A DNA stretch of 64,000 bases from Ecdyonurus torrentis (GCA_949318235.1 OX439129.1:23595210-23659209); one strand, 5' to 3'; counted from the first letter of the stretch, positions 25,592-40,125 are shown. Made by a program: numbers and translations. The notes: generated by a model not told the origin, from the sequence alone.

Positions 25592-27056
25592 TATCAATGT
25601 AAAATAATGATCTGTAAGATAATTATATTAAAATAATTTAATTATATGTAGTGCTTTTTTTTTTCTATTTTAATTCTTAGTTCATTTTTACATATCTTTG
25701 GTCATACTTAAAGATTTACATTTAAAAAGCTCCTCTTAAAATGTTATTAAAAAAAAAACTTAATAAATGAGCCTTTTCATACAACTTTGTAGAATATTAT
25801 AATAATAATTTTTACTTATCAACAAAAAACAAAAACGTTTCAAGGAAATACGATGAAAACTACTGTAAACTATAGGAAATTGAAATTCAGAATTATTTTA
25901 TTCTATATATATATATATAGAGAGGGGGTGGTTGTGAAAAGAATTATGTGTTTCCAATTTTGTTATTCCTGTGTATTTCTTACTATTCGTATTGGATAAC
26001 TTTGCAGCTGTTTACAGCTTACCATAAAAATAAATCCATCTTACATGCAGCTGCCAAATATGTAAAATCTTTTCGTTATGTTATACATATACTTCATTTT
26101 GTAATTTTAGACTCATAAAACAAAATTTACACTTAACTTTCTACCTCTGACTTTGTCTTTTTTCTTATTAGACTCCAATTACTATAGGAAAATTTAGATT
26201 ATAAATCTAAAATGTTTATTACCATTATTTATATTCTCATTTCATCATTAAACGCGGAAAACAGTGAAAATAGTATATGAAGTTGTTAATATTCATACAA
26301 ATTAAAATTTATGTATTTTAATTTGTAGTAAAATGTTGAACAATAAAGACTTTATTATAATAATATATTAAACATTGTGGCTATTTTATAGTATGTATTG
26401 TAATCATAGCATATAGTACTCATTTAGAAATAACTTTGAATATATATGATACTAGTTTTTTTTATTACTTATTATCATTATTATAACTTGCTGTTAAAAA
26501 TTGTACTTTCTTTTTATCATAAAAAATATTATAAAACATAGTTATTATAAAAAGTAAAACTACTATTAATCATGTTTTTTAGATGGACATTAACCATAAA
26601 AAGAGTAGGAAAAAAAAATTAGTATGCAAAGACTATATAATCTTGATATATAGCTTGTCAAAAAGTAAAGTAAATTTGTTAAAAAGTCATAAACCCTATA
26701 CTTAAAGTTACATGATTATGGTTTTATCAATGTCGTATATACAGATGATAGTAGTAAGATAAAATATTTAGCTATATAGAATATAACTCAATGAATCATA
26801 ATTTGAAGCATTATTGACAACTCCATATTGTATTTTTATATCTTTACTTAATATAATGAAAAATCGAAGTGTATTATTATGTCAGAATAACACCATAGAA
26901 ACTGTGACCCATAAAGTAATACAACTGTTAAACATTCTTTTATATATTATTTAATTTTTATATAATTATTGTTATTTAACTTAAGATACTGAAATCTTCT
27001 TTTGGCAAATGTAAAATTTATACAATATGTCAAAAAAGTTCTACCGCTCTAAAATT

Positions 27057-27091
<35 letters not shown>

Positions 27092-27601
27092 GAAAAAAAA
27101 AAAAGAAAAAAAAAAAAGAAAAGATATGTTGTGTTAAATGATATAATCATTTCCTATTCTTTTTGTAACATTTTTTTATATATATCTTTGTTTGTTTAAC
27201 CTTATTTATCTCCCTTTTCTCCACACATATTAGTAAAATAATTGAAGACGTATTTCATGTTGTTTACACCTTACGAAAGCAAACAAAAGGTGAATTCACG
27301 TGGGATTGGTGTTCATTCCCCCCTAAGCTAGGGATCACCACAGAAAAGACTTTAACTTAAGGTAAAAGTATAGTCTTTGTAGCACTTTTCTTAACAGATA
27401 ATATTAAGGGAGGATATAATATCGTGTGTAAGATTAAATACCATTTCTATATAATACACAAGGGGAGAATTTTTGGTAAACTGGTAATAAAAATTATTAA
27501 CTTCTTGAAGGTATGAGAAAGTTTAGCTTAATACTTTATATCATTTATTTGTGTGTGTGCTTTTTTTATTGATGAATCAATATGTTCTTTTATGTAATTG
27601 A

Positions 27602-27635
<34 letters not shown>

Positions 27636-28585
27636 GGCATCAAAGAACTTATTAAAAAAAATCGATATATACACTTATAATCATATTATTTAATTAGAGG
27701 TTACAGTTAAATAATTTTATGACTATTGATTTGTAGTGATGATACAAATTTGATGCCACGGATAGATTGATTATGGTGTCAGTTATTTTGACAGGCATAA
27801 ACATTTCAATGTTTTATTTAAATTTTACCATTAAAACATAAATCAACACTTTCATTTATACGTATACCAAATAACTAAAAATCGAAATGAAAATTTAAAG
27901 TATAAATTCACTTTAAATGTATCACTTAAAAAACAAACACATCATTGTATCATTTATTTCCTTTTTTTTTATCATTTAGCGATAAGAAAAATCTTTAAAT
28001 GACAACCATAATTGTTGCAATCCATCAATTTAAAAATTGAGAACCATAACATTGGTTCATGATGATAAAATAATGTTTTATTAATAACATTTTTAAAGCC
28101 GTTTGATAATATTTTTTCAATGTTAAAAACAATGCCGTTTTTTATTAATAGTTTTATTTTATTGGACAAACTCGAGTTTAAAATATCTAAACGCCAGCTG
28201 CTCCAGACTTAAGTACGATGTTATAATATATTAAGTACCTTTTTTTTTTAAATATTACATTTTTTTAACAGACAAATGTTTTATAATTACAATTTTTAAC
28301 AATTTCCTCTTAAATTCTCTTCATTTTAATTTTTTTCAAAATACGAAAGAGAGAGGGAGAGAGAGAGAGAGAGAAAGAGAGTGAAATTAAATATTTTACG
28401 TAATTTGTGATATTTCATCGTAAAGAATTCTTGTTATATAAGACATTGTTACTTTATGTCATTTATCACAATTATTTTTCATTTTAAACTTAATATTCAA
28501 ATTTTTTTTTTAACATTTATATAATTATATTCAAGTTTCTTTTAATGTAATATTATAGAGCTATTTTTATATATTCAGGCATACA

Positions 28586-28619
<34 letters not shown>

Positions 28620-28903
28620 TTAAAAAAATTTTCATAATGAGCAAATTTGTATAAAATGAAGGAAATTCTTTTGAAAATGAAGGTTGTAAGAAATAATGTC
28701 AGATGAAAATAAAACATTCAGAAAGAAAAGACAAATTGTTGCGATATCGTATATAATAAAATACATCTCTTTTTGTACATTGACATATAGTTGAGTTTCA
28801 TTGTAAAATTTTTATCTTAAATTTTTGAACATTGAATAAATTTCCTTTGTCATTTAGCTCAGTCATATAATCAAAAAGTCAGAAAATGTCCCATTTCATA
28901 AAG
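25592..28903. other. Gene-free AT-rich DNA
   Basis: No exon recognised. It contains a short (AT)n at 25903-25920, an A-rich imperfect GAAAA repeat at about 27055-27121, (TTA)n at 27607-27635, a short GA-rich run at 28348-28382 and poly(T) at 28589-28618. The minus-strand frame 27972-28169 is low-complexity-free but unrecognised. Confidence 0.5.
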
Positions 28904-29223
28904 TTAAAGGCTTAGAACACCTTGAACAAAAAACATGTCTAATATCCTATGACATACCTAAATATCAACGTTGATTAGGACGGAAACATTGATTTCTAAT
29001 TTATTTTCCATTTAAGAAATCGCCACTGCGGGTTAATGACGTCACAGCTCACTAGTCCACGCGAGCGGAAACAGGCGAGCTGTGACGTCATATACCCGCA
29101 GCTGCCATTTCTTAAATGCAAAATAAATTATAAATCAATGACTCCGGCCAAATCAACGTTGATATATAGGTATGTTAAGATATTAGACAACTTTTTTTGT
29201 TCAAGATGTTCTACGCCTTTCAT
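28904..29223. mobile_element. Full-length palindromic MITE, TTAA target
   Basis: The 320-bp unit is an almost complete inverted repeat. AAAGGCTTAGAACACCTTGA at the left matches the complement of the right end (AAAGGCGTAGAACATCTTGA). Pairing continues through ATATCAACGTTGAT, ATTTAAGAAAT and CTGCGGGT to TGACGTCACAGCTC. TTAA is intact at the left (28904-28907) but mutated at the right. Its AGGC-TAGA ends resemble those of family J. TGACGTCA occurs once in each arm (29037-29044, 29093-29100). The 70-codon frame inside is a by-product. Confidence 0.85.
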
Positions 29224-29332
29224 GTTGAGTAATTTACAGAAACAATAAATACGGATCACAAGTTGTACATAAAATCGTGATCTTGTCGATACATGATCTT
29301 TACAAATACAACTATATACACTGTTTAAAATA

Positions 29333-30665
29333 TTACATGCAACACGTAAAAGTATTAAGGTGTTTTTATGTCCAACGTTGTTGAACGAGTAACAACGTAA
29401 AAGTAAAGCATTTACAAAATTTGAATTATTTACGTGTGCATATATGAATTTTTCAATTGCTAACTCGTAAAAAAATCAAATTCTGTAATTTGATAGTTTA
29501 GCGTTTTCCGACTTGAATCTTTCCCGTGTTGACTCGTAAAAAAATTGAATTCTGTTAATTCGTTTTTTTCCGTACCTCTTTATCATTTTTTTTACGAGTG
29601 AACTCGTAAAAAATTCAAACTGCAGAAAAGGTCTATTTACTTTAATATAATATAGTAAAATCTACTAAAAAAATTACCTTTACTTTATAGTTTATGTAGA
29701 CATAGCGTTAAATTAATAATATGTTTTATTTTTTTTTTCTCCATAATTCAATATATTAATGATTATAATGGGTATATTAGACAGTAATAACTTAAGTGGT
29801 ATGTGTATAATTTTATAAGCATAAATGAAACAATATTAAAATTAATTTTCAACTTTTTATTAACCAAAACTTTTAAAAATTTAAAAAAAAAAATAATAAT
29901 GTAAAAAAGAATGACGTCTACTTTCTGTCGTCCCAAGATCGGAGTGGCTCGGGCTTCTTAAAATTTTCTATGAACAAAATTATTTTAAAATTAATCAAAT
30001 AGCTAAGATATTTTGTATTATCTTATATACATAAAATTTAAATAATAATCTTAGTTGAAGACTGAGGTTAAAAAAAATAATTCAATAGTGGATTTTCTTT
30101 TAAGTAATAAATTAAGCCATTGAAAATGTCTGCAAAGACATTTTTATGACCACAGAGCACATGACTAGATTTTAAGAAACTTCAACCACTGTTATATCTG
30201 ACAAAAAAGTGTCATCCGACAAAACGAGTACAATAAATATTATCGCCAATTATAAATGTAGCAAATTTTTATTTTCACTTACCTCGATGGGTATTATAAT
30301 CCAATAATTTACGTCGATTTTGTTTATCCATAAGAAATCACTCAAACACTCACAGCCATTACAGTGAAACACGAAATTAACAGCTGATGTAAATTTTGAC
30401 GTCATATACGCAAATCATGAAAGTATTCCGTATTAACACGTAAAAAAATCATTAAAGAAAAACCTCCTGAAAGTATACCGTGTTAACACGGGAAAAAATC
30501 AAGGTTGAAAAATCTTGCTTGAAAGTATACCGTGCTCACTCGTTAAAAAAACGCTTATAGCCAAAATTTGAATTTTACTCGTGAATCTTTTACGTGTTGC
30601 TCGATTTTGGTTAAATCACACGTTAAAGTTTTACGAGTTACAGTGCAACTTTCGTTACAGTGTAA
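29333..30665. mobile_element. 1.3-kb element with diverged inverted ends and repeated ACGTGTTAACACG-type motifs
   Basis: The left region (CACGTAAAAGTATTAAGGTG, then CGAGTAACAACGTAAAAG) aligns with the complement of the right region (CTCGTAAAACTTTAACGTG, then CGAGCAACACGTAAAAG). Both subterminal regions carry several copies of a motif close to CCGTGTTAACTCGTAAAAAA: near 29472, 29530 and 29597 at the left, and near 30430, 30480 and 30530 at the right. The middle is AT-rich with a poly(A) run and no transposase frame. The boundaries are approximate because no target duplication was resolved. It contains TGACGTCA at 30397-30404. Confidence 0.55.
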
Positions 30666-32177
30666 GTCCAGCCAGCCATATGTAGAGATAGTGAAATTCA
30701 ACCCAAAATGCCTTAAAAATGTTGCTGTACATTCTTGTGTTCTATAGTGTTTTATAAGGACAAAATCACCAGCTTGGAAATTCCAGATGCAAAGTATAAA
30801 AAGAAGGCAACATGGATAGCTCTATTTTATTGTATTCTGCTTTTGAAAGGTTAACATTTTAGTGACTCAACATTAAATTTGCAAAACTTTTGTAACTTAA
30901 ATTGATGTCTCAAGCATAAAATTTACCTTTGAAATAAAATTACAACATGTGTGTTATTATTATAATAAAATTTATAAAATAGAGCTCCAAATTTAAAATA
31001 TAATAAAATAAAATATCTAAATAAAAAATAAAAATAAAATAGTGATGTTGAAATATCTTTAAACTTTTTATAAGCTAAACTTTTGTAGTACGTGGTTGGA
31101 AGGACAAAAAAATATAAAGATAAAGTTTTCCTTGCATCATCAAGGACTAAAAAATCTAAATTATAATCAACTTTTTTTTTTGGCTGTGGACAGACCATAT
31201 CAAACTTCCGATAAATTTTTATTTGTACACATCCCTTTTGATTTAAATCTACTGCGTAATTTTTTTGACAGGCCAAAAAAAGTTTACGTAAAAAGTATGT
31301 TTATGACATGAAAGAAAAAAAAATTATATTGTGTAGAGTATTTTTTAAAGCAAAAATAAATAAATAAAAATATTTATAATACACATCAATACAACAAGAA
31401 AGAGGTTTAAAATTCTAAATTTTTAAATTCTGAGAACAGAAAAAAAAAAAAAAAAAAGATAAATTTTTTAATTAAAAAAATAAAGTCCTAAAATAAGTTT
31501 ATGAATTTATTATCCTCATAAGAATATACAATAATGTGATTGAATAATAATAACGTCGTTATACTGCAAACCTGTCATATTTTGGTGTTTGCTATGTCTA
31601 TTAGGAAACTACACGAGCGTGTCTTTGAAGCATAATAATAACCATAGATTTTGATGATGATGTATTAATTATATATAACAGTATTATATTACTTGCTGTT
31701 CATTGAGATAATCAACTATATATATATAGGGATACGTATATGATGTATTCATTACATTAAAGATTCAAATCACATAGATAATACGTAAAGTTAAACAAAG
31801 TTTCATGATATATATATTTTGGAATTCATTAGGCATCATTCAACTGGACTGTGTTCGAAAATAAAATTATATTCAACGTGTATACCATAGTATGTTGAAA
31901 GTGAAAATTAGTAGGAAAAAAAATAAATAAAACAGATTTGTAATTACATACACGTACTGCTTTTAACTAATTAGTTAGCGAATACTCTCTAAAATTGTAA
32001 GTAAAAATTAACAGCAATTTTTTATTATTATTATTAATAAACCTTAATAGGTAAATTTAAATATTTTTATTTTTTATTTATTTATTATTATTATTATTTT
32101 TTTTTTTGATTGAAGTTATTATTTGGATTTAAAATTAAAACTTGTCAATTTAACTTATTAACAATAAGTATGAAATG

Positions 32178-32210
<33 letters not shown>

Positions 32211-32398
32211 TTTTTTTTTTTAGGGAAACAATTAAATTGATGAGTTGGATACTCTGTAAAAATTAGCAATTTATATTTTATTAAAAAAAAAAAAAATAAT
32301 ACTAATTAAAGTTTTGAACAAAAATATTTTATGAAATTAAAATAAATTAAAAAGCAATCACAACTTTTTTATTTTTCTTTACGTCAAATCGGTACTTT

Positions 32399-32449
<51 letters not shown>

Positions 32450-32893
32450 ATTATTTTCTACAGAAAAAAAGTTTATGTTAGTTTGATTAGAGTAAGTGAC
32501 CCGAAAAAAAAAAGCTAGAAATATAATAATAGTATTATTGTTATCTTTTGTTATTATTATTATTTTTTACGATCAAAAAATTGTATTTTTATTCTGTCCA
32601 TTTAAAAAGTTTTGATTATACTGTAAGTTTCTGTTTGTGTAGGAAACGACGTGATCGTGGTTCCAATTTTGATTTTATTTTTTTCTACGTTGTAACGTTT
32701 TTCCCTTATATACAAGAAAAACCTTGAAGGACTTATAGAGGGTGAATGTACGACACAAGTATAAGGGATCAAATATAAAAATAATAAAAGAGTGTGCACA
32801 TCAAATCTCACCACATTGTAGCTTTAAGGCAGACAATGACGACCAAGTGAATTCCAAAGCAAAAGAAGGCTACGTATAGGAATATAGAAAAAA

Positions 32894-33020
<127 letters not shown>

Positions 33021-33784
33021 GGAGACTCAAATCCAATCATCAGTGTAAAAACAAAGCCTAAAAATGAAAGTAAAAAAAAGTTAAAGCTAAAGTTAGAAAA
33101 ATAATAATAATAAAACAACAACAAAAACTACAAATCTTAAACTATATAATACAGAAAAATGAGAGAAACTTTCATATTTCATCCCTTTAACATTTTTTTT
33201 TTAATGTTATAACGTACAGAAATACTTCTACTAATTATTTTTAAATAAATCAGAGGATGCTGTTGTTAGTTAGTTTGTTACTTTTGATAAATTATTTAAT
33301 AAATTATGATATTATGAAATAACGAACGCTTGTGGCTTTTATAATATATTATACATGTATGTATATAAATAATATAATATGTTTTCATTATTTATTTATA
33401 ATTATTTTACAAATAAAATTCAGAATTAAATGTATCATAATTTGATTTTATACATAAAATATATTAACCCAATAACTCTTTCAAAACTTGTGTAAAAACA
33501 TTATAATTTAATATGAATAAAGAGAGACAACAAGTTCATGTAGTAAAAATCTTAATTAAATCTGTATTGAAACAGTCCAAGCAGGTGTAAAAATAGCATA
33601 CAAATCTAACAAATTAATAATATTTATTTCGTGTCCTTGTATAGGAAAAGAATGGCTAAATTAGTTTATCATTTTTTTATGACAATGGATAAATATGTGC
33701 TCTACTGGTACTTGAATAAAAAAGTAGGGCAGAGCCATGACCCTTTTGCTGTTCTTTTTTTTTTATTACTTATAGTGGAAGAGA

Positions 33785-33785
<1 letters not shown>

Positions 33786-33832
<47 letters not shown>
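33786..33832. repeat. (AT)n microsatellite
   Basis: An AT array of about 47 bases. Confidence 0.95.
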
Positions 33833-33837
<5 letters not shown>

Positions 33838-34616
33838 CAAGCTTTAGGCAAGTAAGATGAGCATAAGAGGGTGTAGTAGGGTAGGAAATAAAAACACCCC
33901 CTGTTGTCTTAAATGAAGCTGACACTCTCTTGCAATTTATTGTACAATAACGTATACAAAATAAGCACTAGCTACTATCTACGTACAGTACTTCACGTTC
34001 AACATTTGTATAGTGTATTATTATAAAAAGAAGTATGGAATAGAAGTAGAAAAAAAAAGAAGCAATTAAAGGATCAAGAAAGAATTATAAATGTTACAAC
34101 GTCAAGGAAGTTGATTTTATAAGCAAAGCAAACAAAAACGTTATTAATTACCTCTTGCTCTCCCGTCTTGTCTTACAAACATGTCTTTAAGTTTAATTAA
34201 TTGTGAAACATGAATTGTATTTAAAGTACATACACTTAAGTACTTTTGTAATTTATATTAAAATAGTTTACTATATAGACATCTTATAAACATTAAATTA
34301 ATAAAAAAAAACTGTTCAATTCTATTTATTAGTATCGTAAAATTTTATTTTATAATATTTTGTCATTATAAAAAAGTCCATATTGACCCTTAAAAATTAA
34401 TAAAATTTTATATCCAATATTATTTTTAATTACTTTTAATTTAAATATTAATTAAAAGTTTATTTACTATTACTAAAAAAAAAGTTAACTTGCTACAATT
34501 TGTGGGGTTAAAAAAGGGGGTAATCAAATTTAATGAATTGAAATAAGAAAGCATAAAAATTAACAATATAAAAAAGTGTTTATTATTCTATGTGGAAAAC
34601 CTCAATGATAACACAT

Positions 34617-34741
<125 letters not shown>

Positions 34742-35182
34742 CAAAAGTAAATACATATATAACATTTTGCGATAAACTTTTAGTTGCCAGTATTTTATAG
34801 CTCATGATAGACCGTATTATAGAAGACTATCATCATAAAAAATCAACATAAAATAATTGAAGTTTATTATGTTTGTATATTTAGCTAATGGAATTAGAAT
34901 TATAATGGTGTCATGTAGACTTAAGGGTTCTGATTGCACTTTATGAGAGAACGAAATCACATAAACATATCGAACCCTCTTTTGCAATATTAAGTCAAAC
35001 GTGAGGCATCTATCGTATACTAAAGTCAACAAACAAAACTTAAGTCGCAATAGTAAGCCTTAAAGATCGTATCCAGTTTTATATTAACTTCGTATTGATC
35101 ATTGATTTAGAATTCATCATATAACTTTTTTTTTCTTATATTGATGAAAAAATAAACATGAGATAAAAAAATTAGCTATTGA

Positions 35183-35508
35183 AAACGCACCGTCCAGACC
35201 AACCAACATGCACTCATTTAACACAAAATGAGACACCTAAAAGTATTATAAAGTTTCCCAAGTGCCCAAAAGTAATAAACCACGTAAGAGAGCTATAAAA
35301 CTGTAAAGTAGGCAAATCACACAACTATTGAACAATCCTGACGTCTTGTCACAATTGTCAGCATACAATAGAAAAAGTAGTACGGTTGCATACATTTTCT
35401 TATACGTTTACGATGTCTTTATTGGACAAAATAATTGTAGTTTTGAAATTTCCATTTTGTGTTTAGTGAATTAAAAGGGCATTTTGTTTGGTCCGGACGG
35501 TCATTTTA
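35183..35508. mobile_element. MITE with ACCGTCC-GGACC ends
   Basis: The left end (CACCGTCCAGACCAACCAAC, then TTTAACACAAAATG) pairs with the complement of the right end (GACCGTCCGGACCAAACAAA, then CTAAACACAAAATG). Arms of about 55 bp with several mismatches enclose about 220 bp. It is non-coding. It also occurs at 40126-40451 in the duplicated block. Confidence 0.65.
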
Positions 35509-35575
35509 AATATTATTTTGGTATACATTCAGTTGAATAGCTCAACTTGATATTAAGGTGCTAACAATTGTTAAA

Positions 35576-35939
35576 TTAAAGGAATAGACCAGAAGAAAAC
35601 ATTTATATTATATTTTATTTATTTATATCACAAGACACATGATGGGACTTACATATTAAGTAACTTAGGTTTGTCTCAAAACCCAACTGTAGCTCCGTAG
35701 CAGTGATCAGACATTTTCAATTTATGCAACCCGCACAACATTTTTTTTACTAATTTTTGCATGTTTCTCACGTCAGAAACATGAATAGTCACGCAAATTG
35801 CATACGTTACAGTATTTTCACGCTCTCTCTTGTGGGGCTACATTAACATTCTGGTAAAAATTGTCATCAGTTTTGAAGATCCCATTTCGTGTTTATTCAT
35901 TTAAAAGCACATGTTGTTTTATGTGGTCTATGGCTTTAA
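35576..35939 (+). mobile_element. TTAA MITE family J, copy C
   Basis: TTAA flanks both ends (35576-35579, 35936-35939). The sequence follows copies A, B and E closely. The CRE-like octamer is decayed to CACGTCAG here. A 28-bp direct repeat (TTAAGGTGCTAA onward, one mismatch) lies immediately outside or overlapping both ends, at 35553-35580 and 35936-35963. Confidence 0.85.
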
Positions 35940-36854
35940 GGTGCTAAAAATTGTTAAATTAAATTGCATAGCAATAAATAAGTAAAGCATCTTGATTACT
36001 AAAAAATCTAAAAGTAAACTCTCAATTGATTATCTCTGATTTTATTAACAAGTCTACAGAGGTTTTTCCATCATCAGAAAATATCACTATTATTCACTAT
36101 AAATATATTATACTTTTAAATTCATTTTTTTATATCATAATATAATAGCTTGTTATTTTAAAAACCCACGATGTAAATTTATGTAACGATTACTCTCAAT
36201 TTGTTTTTTAATTAAGTAGAAAGGTAAACAACAAACAAACGGTATACTGTAAATATTGTATTAATAATTTACTAAAAACTTCTATATTTATACGCTATAA
36301 AAACATTTCACAGATTATTATTTTATCCATGAATAGAAACTTCATCAAGTTTTATTTAAATTACTTTATATAATAATTGAAAATGTATTTTAACTATTAA
36401 ACGAACTACTATTGATTTTTTCAAATAAATAAGGGACAAATTCAAAGTGTCATTTCAGTTGATGCTATAAAATTAAGTACTTTATTAGCAATTACATTTA
36501 AAAAAATTTAAAAGATGGCACATATCACTATAAGAGCCTGTTCACTTTGTGTAATAAATTTGATTGAATGGAAGTTCAATGGCTTTCACAAAAATATAAT
36601 ATGTCATCAAATTTATTGCACTCTGAAAATATTGCTCCATGAAAAAACGTAATTTAAGGCCACTTTTTATATTTCTTTTTAACATTTGGACCTTTATATT
36701 ATCAATGCAATCCTTGTCATAAAAATTTAAGAAAGAAAAATACAAAATACTAAAAAAATAATTATAAATAAATTTATGGTGTTGAACCATACTGTATATT
36801 AAAATGATCAATATTAATGATTTAAAAATGGTATTTAAATAACAATTTTATTTA

Positions 36855-36936
<82 letters not shown>
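36855..36936. repeat. (AC)n(AT)n compound microsatellite
   Basis: 11 AC units followed by 30 AT units. The corresponding array in copy 2 has 10 and 32. It is the only length difference noticed between the two blocks. Confidence 0.9.
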
Positions 36937-36942
<6 letters not shown>

Positions 36943-39411
36943 AAATTTGTAACTAACTGTACTGTAAAACAGTTGGGTTGAATTGATATGTTTATATTTT
37001 CTCCCAATAAAAGCTGTTAACTATTATTATAATTAACGGTCCTTTAAAATTCCTAAAACAATTCTATTGTAAACTTATAAAAAAATCAGTTCATTATGAT
37101 AACAAATTTTTAATCTGTGGATTACCTTGAGTGATCTTTAAAACATTTACGTCTTTTCGTAAAAAAAAAAAATGTTTCAAATAGATTATTATTTAATCAA
37201 TATAGAGTTTTAAAGTAATTTAAAACTAATCACGTAATTTCAACATGGCAAAGAGTTTAAATATTTTTATTTATTCATTTTTAATTATTATTTTGTTAAA
37301 ATATAAGACATGGAATATATAAATTGACATATAAAAAAATAAAATGAATTCTTTATGAAAGTCACCTTTTTATGTGCATTTATTTACTAGTTTAAAAAAA
37401 TATGATAAAACTTTATTTAATAATTTGTCCTAGTATATACTCAATACATACATACGTGATAAAATGTTAAATATATTATAGAGATAATATTTCCAATGGT
37501 TTACAACATTTTATTTCCATTTATATATAAATATATATCATACATAATGTAATATATTTACAATTTGTAACTAATAGTTTGAACACTTTGACAAGTGAAT
37601 ACTGTAGTATTGCTGTCTATATATTGGCTATATTTTATGAGTTACAAAAAAAAACGAACATGACATTTTTATACTAGAAGAATTGACTTTGTTAGTTTAA
37701 AGAAGAAAACAAAGAAAATAATCAATATAAAATCAATCATCGCATGCTATACCTTAATTTGTAGATAAAATAGACCAAGAAGTGATTAAATTCCAAACAT
37801 TAAAAAAAAAAATGCAAAGATAAAAACGAAAAGAACCCATCCTTTTTCATGTTAATGTTTTTTTTTTTTTTTTATGTATATATAATTTTTTAATCTTAAT
37901 ATGTACCGTACATTTTTTTTTGTACTTTATAAAAATGGAAAAAATATTATGATTAAAACGTTCTTTCTGTCAAAGACAAAAGCTTTGTGCATTTTAACAT
38001 GGAAGAAAAATGATGAACCTATATGGTGGAAAAATGCGAACCTAGATTAAATTGCACTGAAGTGGAATTTTACTTAAATCTAGAGTAATTAAGACGCAAG
38101 CAAAAATAATTTTTATGCAAGCCTGTACAATTTAAGATATGAAAATAAAAACAGTTGTTTTTTTCATTGATTTTTTATAAGAGCAATAATATAAAACGTG
38201 TCACTGAACTTGCATATTTTTTTTGTGAAGTAGGTCATTCCATGCAAGTATAGTTTATATATAAAAAAATAATAATTACAGAATGAGAAAAAAAAAGAGG
38301 GGAAACTCTATTAAAATTAATGATACATAAATGATTAATGTTATAAGTTAATCTATTGTATTGATACAATACATTTCTTCCAATCAAATTTCATTTATTT
38401 TTTTAGTTATTAATTGTATAGGTTGGTGGTTCTATAACTAGGGTACAAAATAATGGTAACGGAAATGAGCCAATGTAGCATGGAATTACAAAAATTGTTC
38501 TCTAAAAACCTCAACCATCATTTTAGATTTTAATCAATAAGCTTTATTTTTTTCTCATTTTAATAATTACTTTTTATGTATACGATAAATATCAATGTTC
38601 AATTAAAAATAATACTTGCCAATGTAAATGTAAGAATTTTGAATTATTTTTAGAAGATTTTTAGACAACCATTTGAAAATTTAAAAAACGGATAAAATTA
38701 ATATAATATTTATCTTACAACAATGTACTTTGCTGTACACAATCTATCTATATTGATTATCGATATGAACAATAGGAATTCATATTAAAAATATTATACG
38801 TCATATCATTTTGTATTTTATATAGTTTTGTTATTATGTTGTTTATTCATAGAATAGATGAAACAGAAAAGAGGGTGGTAAAATAATGACGTCATGACAA
38901 AATTTAATATCTCTCTTGTTTTGTCTGGACAGATGAAGCGTTAATCAAACACTCGGTGACAGACAAACAAAAAAGAATGGACACACATACAAGCTTGTGT
39001 GTGTGTTTGTGTGCGTGCTTGCTTGTTTGTTGGTTGAATAACAAGGGGGTTGAAAATGAAATGAATGAATGTTGTTCACCTTACAGTTGTATAAACAATG
39101 ATATGGTATTAAAAAACCAATAAATAACACTATAAGTATACGTAACTTTTATTTGAAAAATAATTGTATTGTTTCTTTGAATGTATCAAATAGTCAAGAA
39201 AGATTATTATGTTTCAAAGGATCCTGGTACACAAAAAATAATATTTATTGACCAATTAAAAGATGGGACATTTTCACATTTATATATAAACATATTATAT
39301 CACTTAACCCTAAATAAATATGAACGACTTTTATTAGGTGAAATCAGGCATACAACCTCTCAATTTAACCTAACTGTTTTACAGTACAGTCATGTTACAA
39401 TAAATAGTTAA

Positions 39412-39611
39412 NNNNNNNNNNNNNNNNNNNNNNNNNNNNNNNNNNNNNNNNNNNNNNNNNNNNNNNNNNNNNNNNNNNNNNNNNNNNNNNNNNNNNNNNN
39501 NNNNNNNNNNNNNNNNNNNNNNNNNNNNNNNNNNNNNNNNNNNNNNNNNNNNNNNNNNNNNNNNNNNNNNNNNNNNNNNNNNNNNNNNNNNNNNNNNNNN
39601 NNNNNNNNNNN
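39412..39611. other. Assembly gap of 200 N
   Basis: Exactly 200 undetermined bases. Such round numbers usually mark a gap of unknown size. The left flank is the end of copy 1 and the right flank starts inside the (GA)n array that begins copy 2. Confidence 0.99.
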
Positions 39612-39684
<73 letters not shown>

Positions 39685-40125
39685 CAAAAGTAAATACATA
39701 TATAACATTTTGCGATAAACTTTTAGTTGCCAGTATTTTATAGCTCATGATAGACCGTATTATAGAAGACTATCATCATAAAAAATCAACATAAAATAAT
39801 TGAAGTTTATTATGTTTGTATATTTAGCTAATGGAATTAGAATTATAATGGTGTCATGTAGACTTAAGGGTTCTGATTGCACTTTATGAGAGAACGAAAT
39901 CACATAAACATATCGAACCCTCTTTTGCAATATTAAGTCAAACGTGAGGCATCTATCGTATACTAAAGTCAACAAACAAAACTTAAGTCGCAATAGTAAG
40001 CCTTAAAGATCGTATCCAGTTTTATATTAACTTCGTATTGATCATTGATTTAGAATTCATCATATAACTTTTTTTTTCTTATATTGATGAAAAAATAAAC
40101 ATGAGATAAAAAAATTAGCTATTGA

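Noticed and set aside
27972..28169. 65-codon minus-strand frame with few low-complexity residues
   Set aside because: It opens at TTG rather than ATG and shows no motif; nothing around it suggests a gene or transposase.
30923..31311. Two overlapping frames on opposite strands
   Set aside because: They overlap each other, are AT-driven and have no recognisable domain or splice context.
39181..39411. 76-codon frame (repeated at 44126-44356) with fairly balanced composition
   Set aside because: It begins directly after a stop codon, has no splice signals that I could support and matches no family I know. It may be a relic, but a chance frame is as likely.
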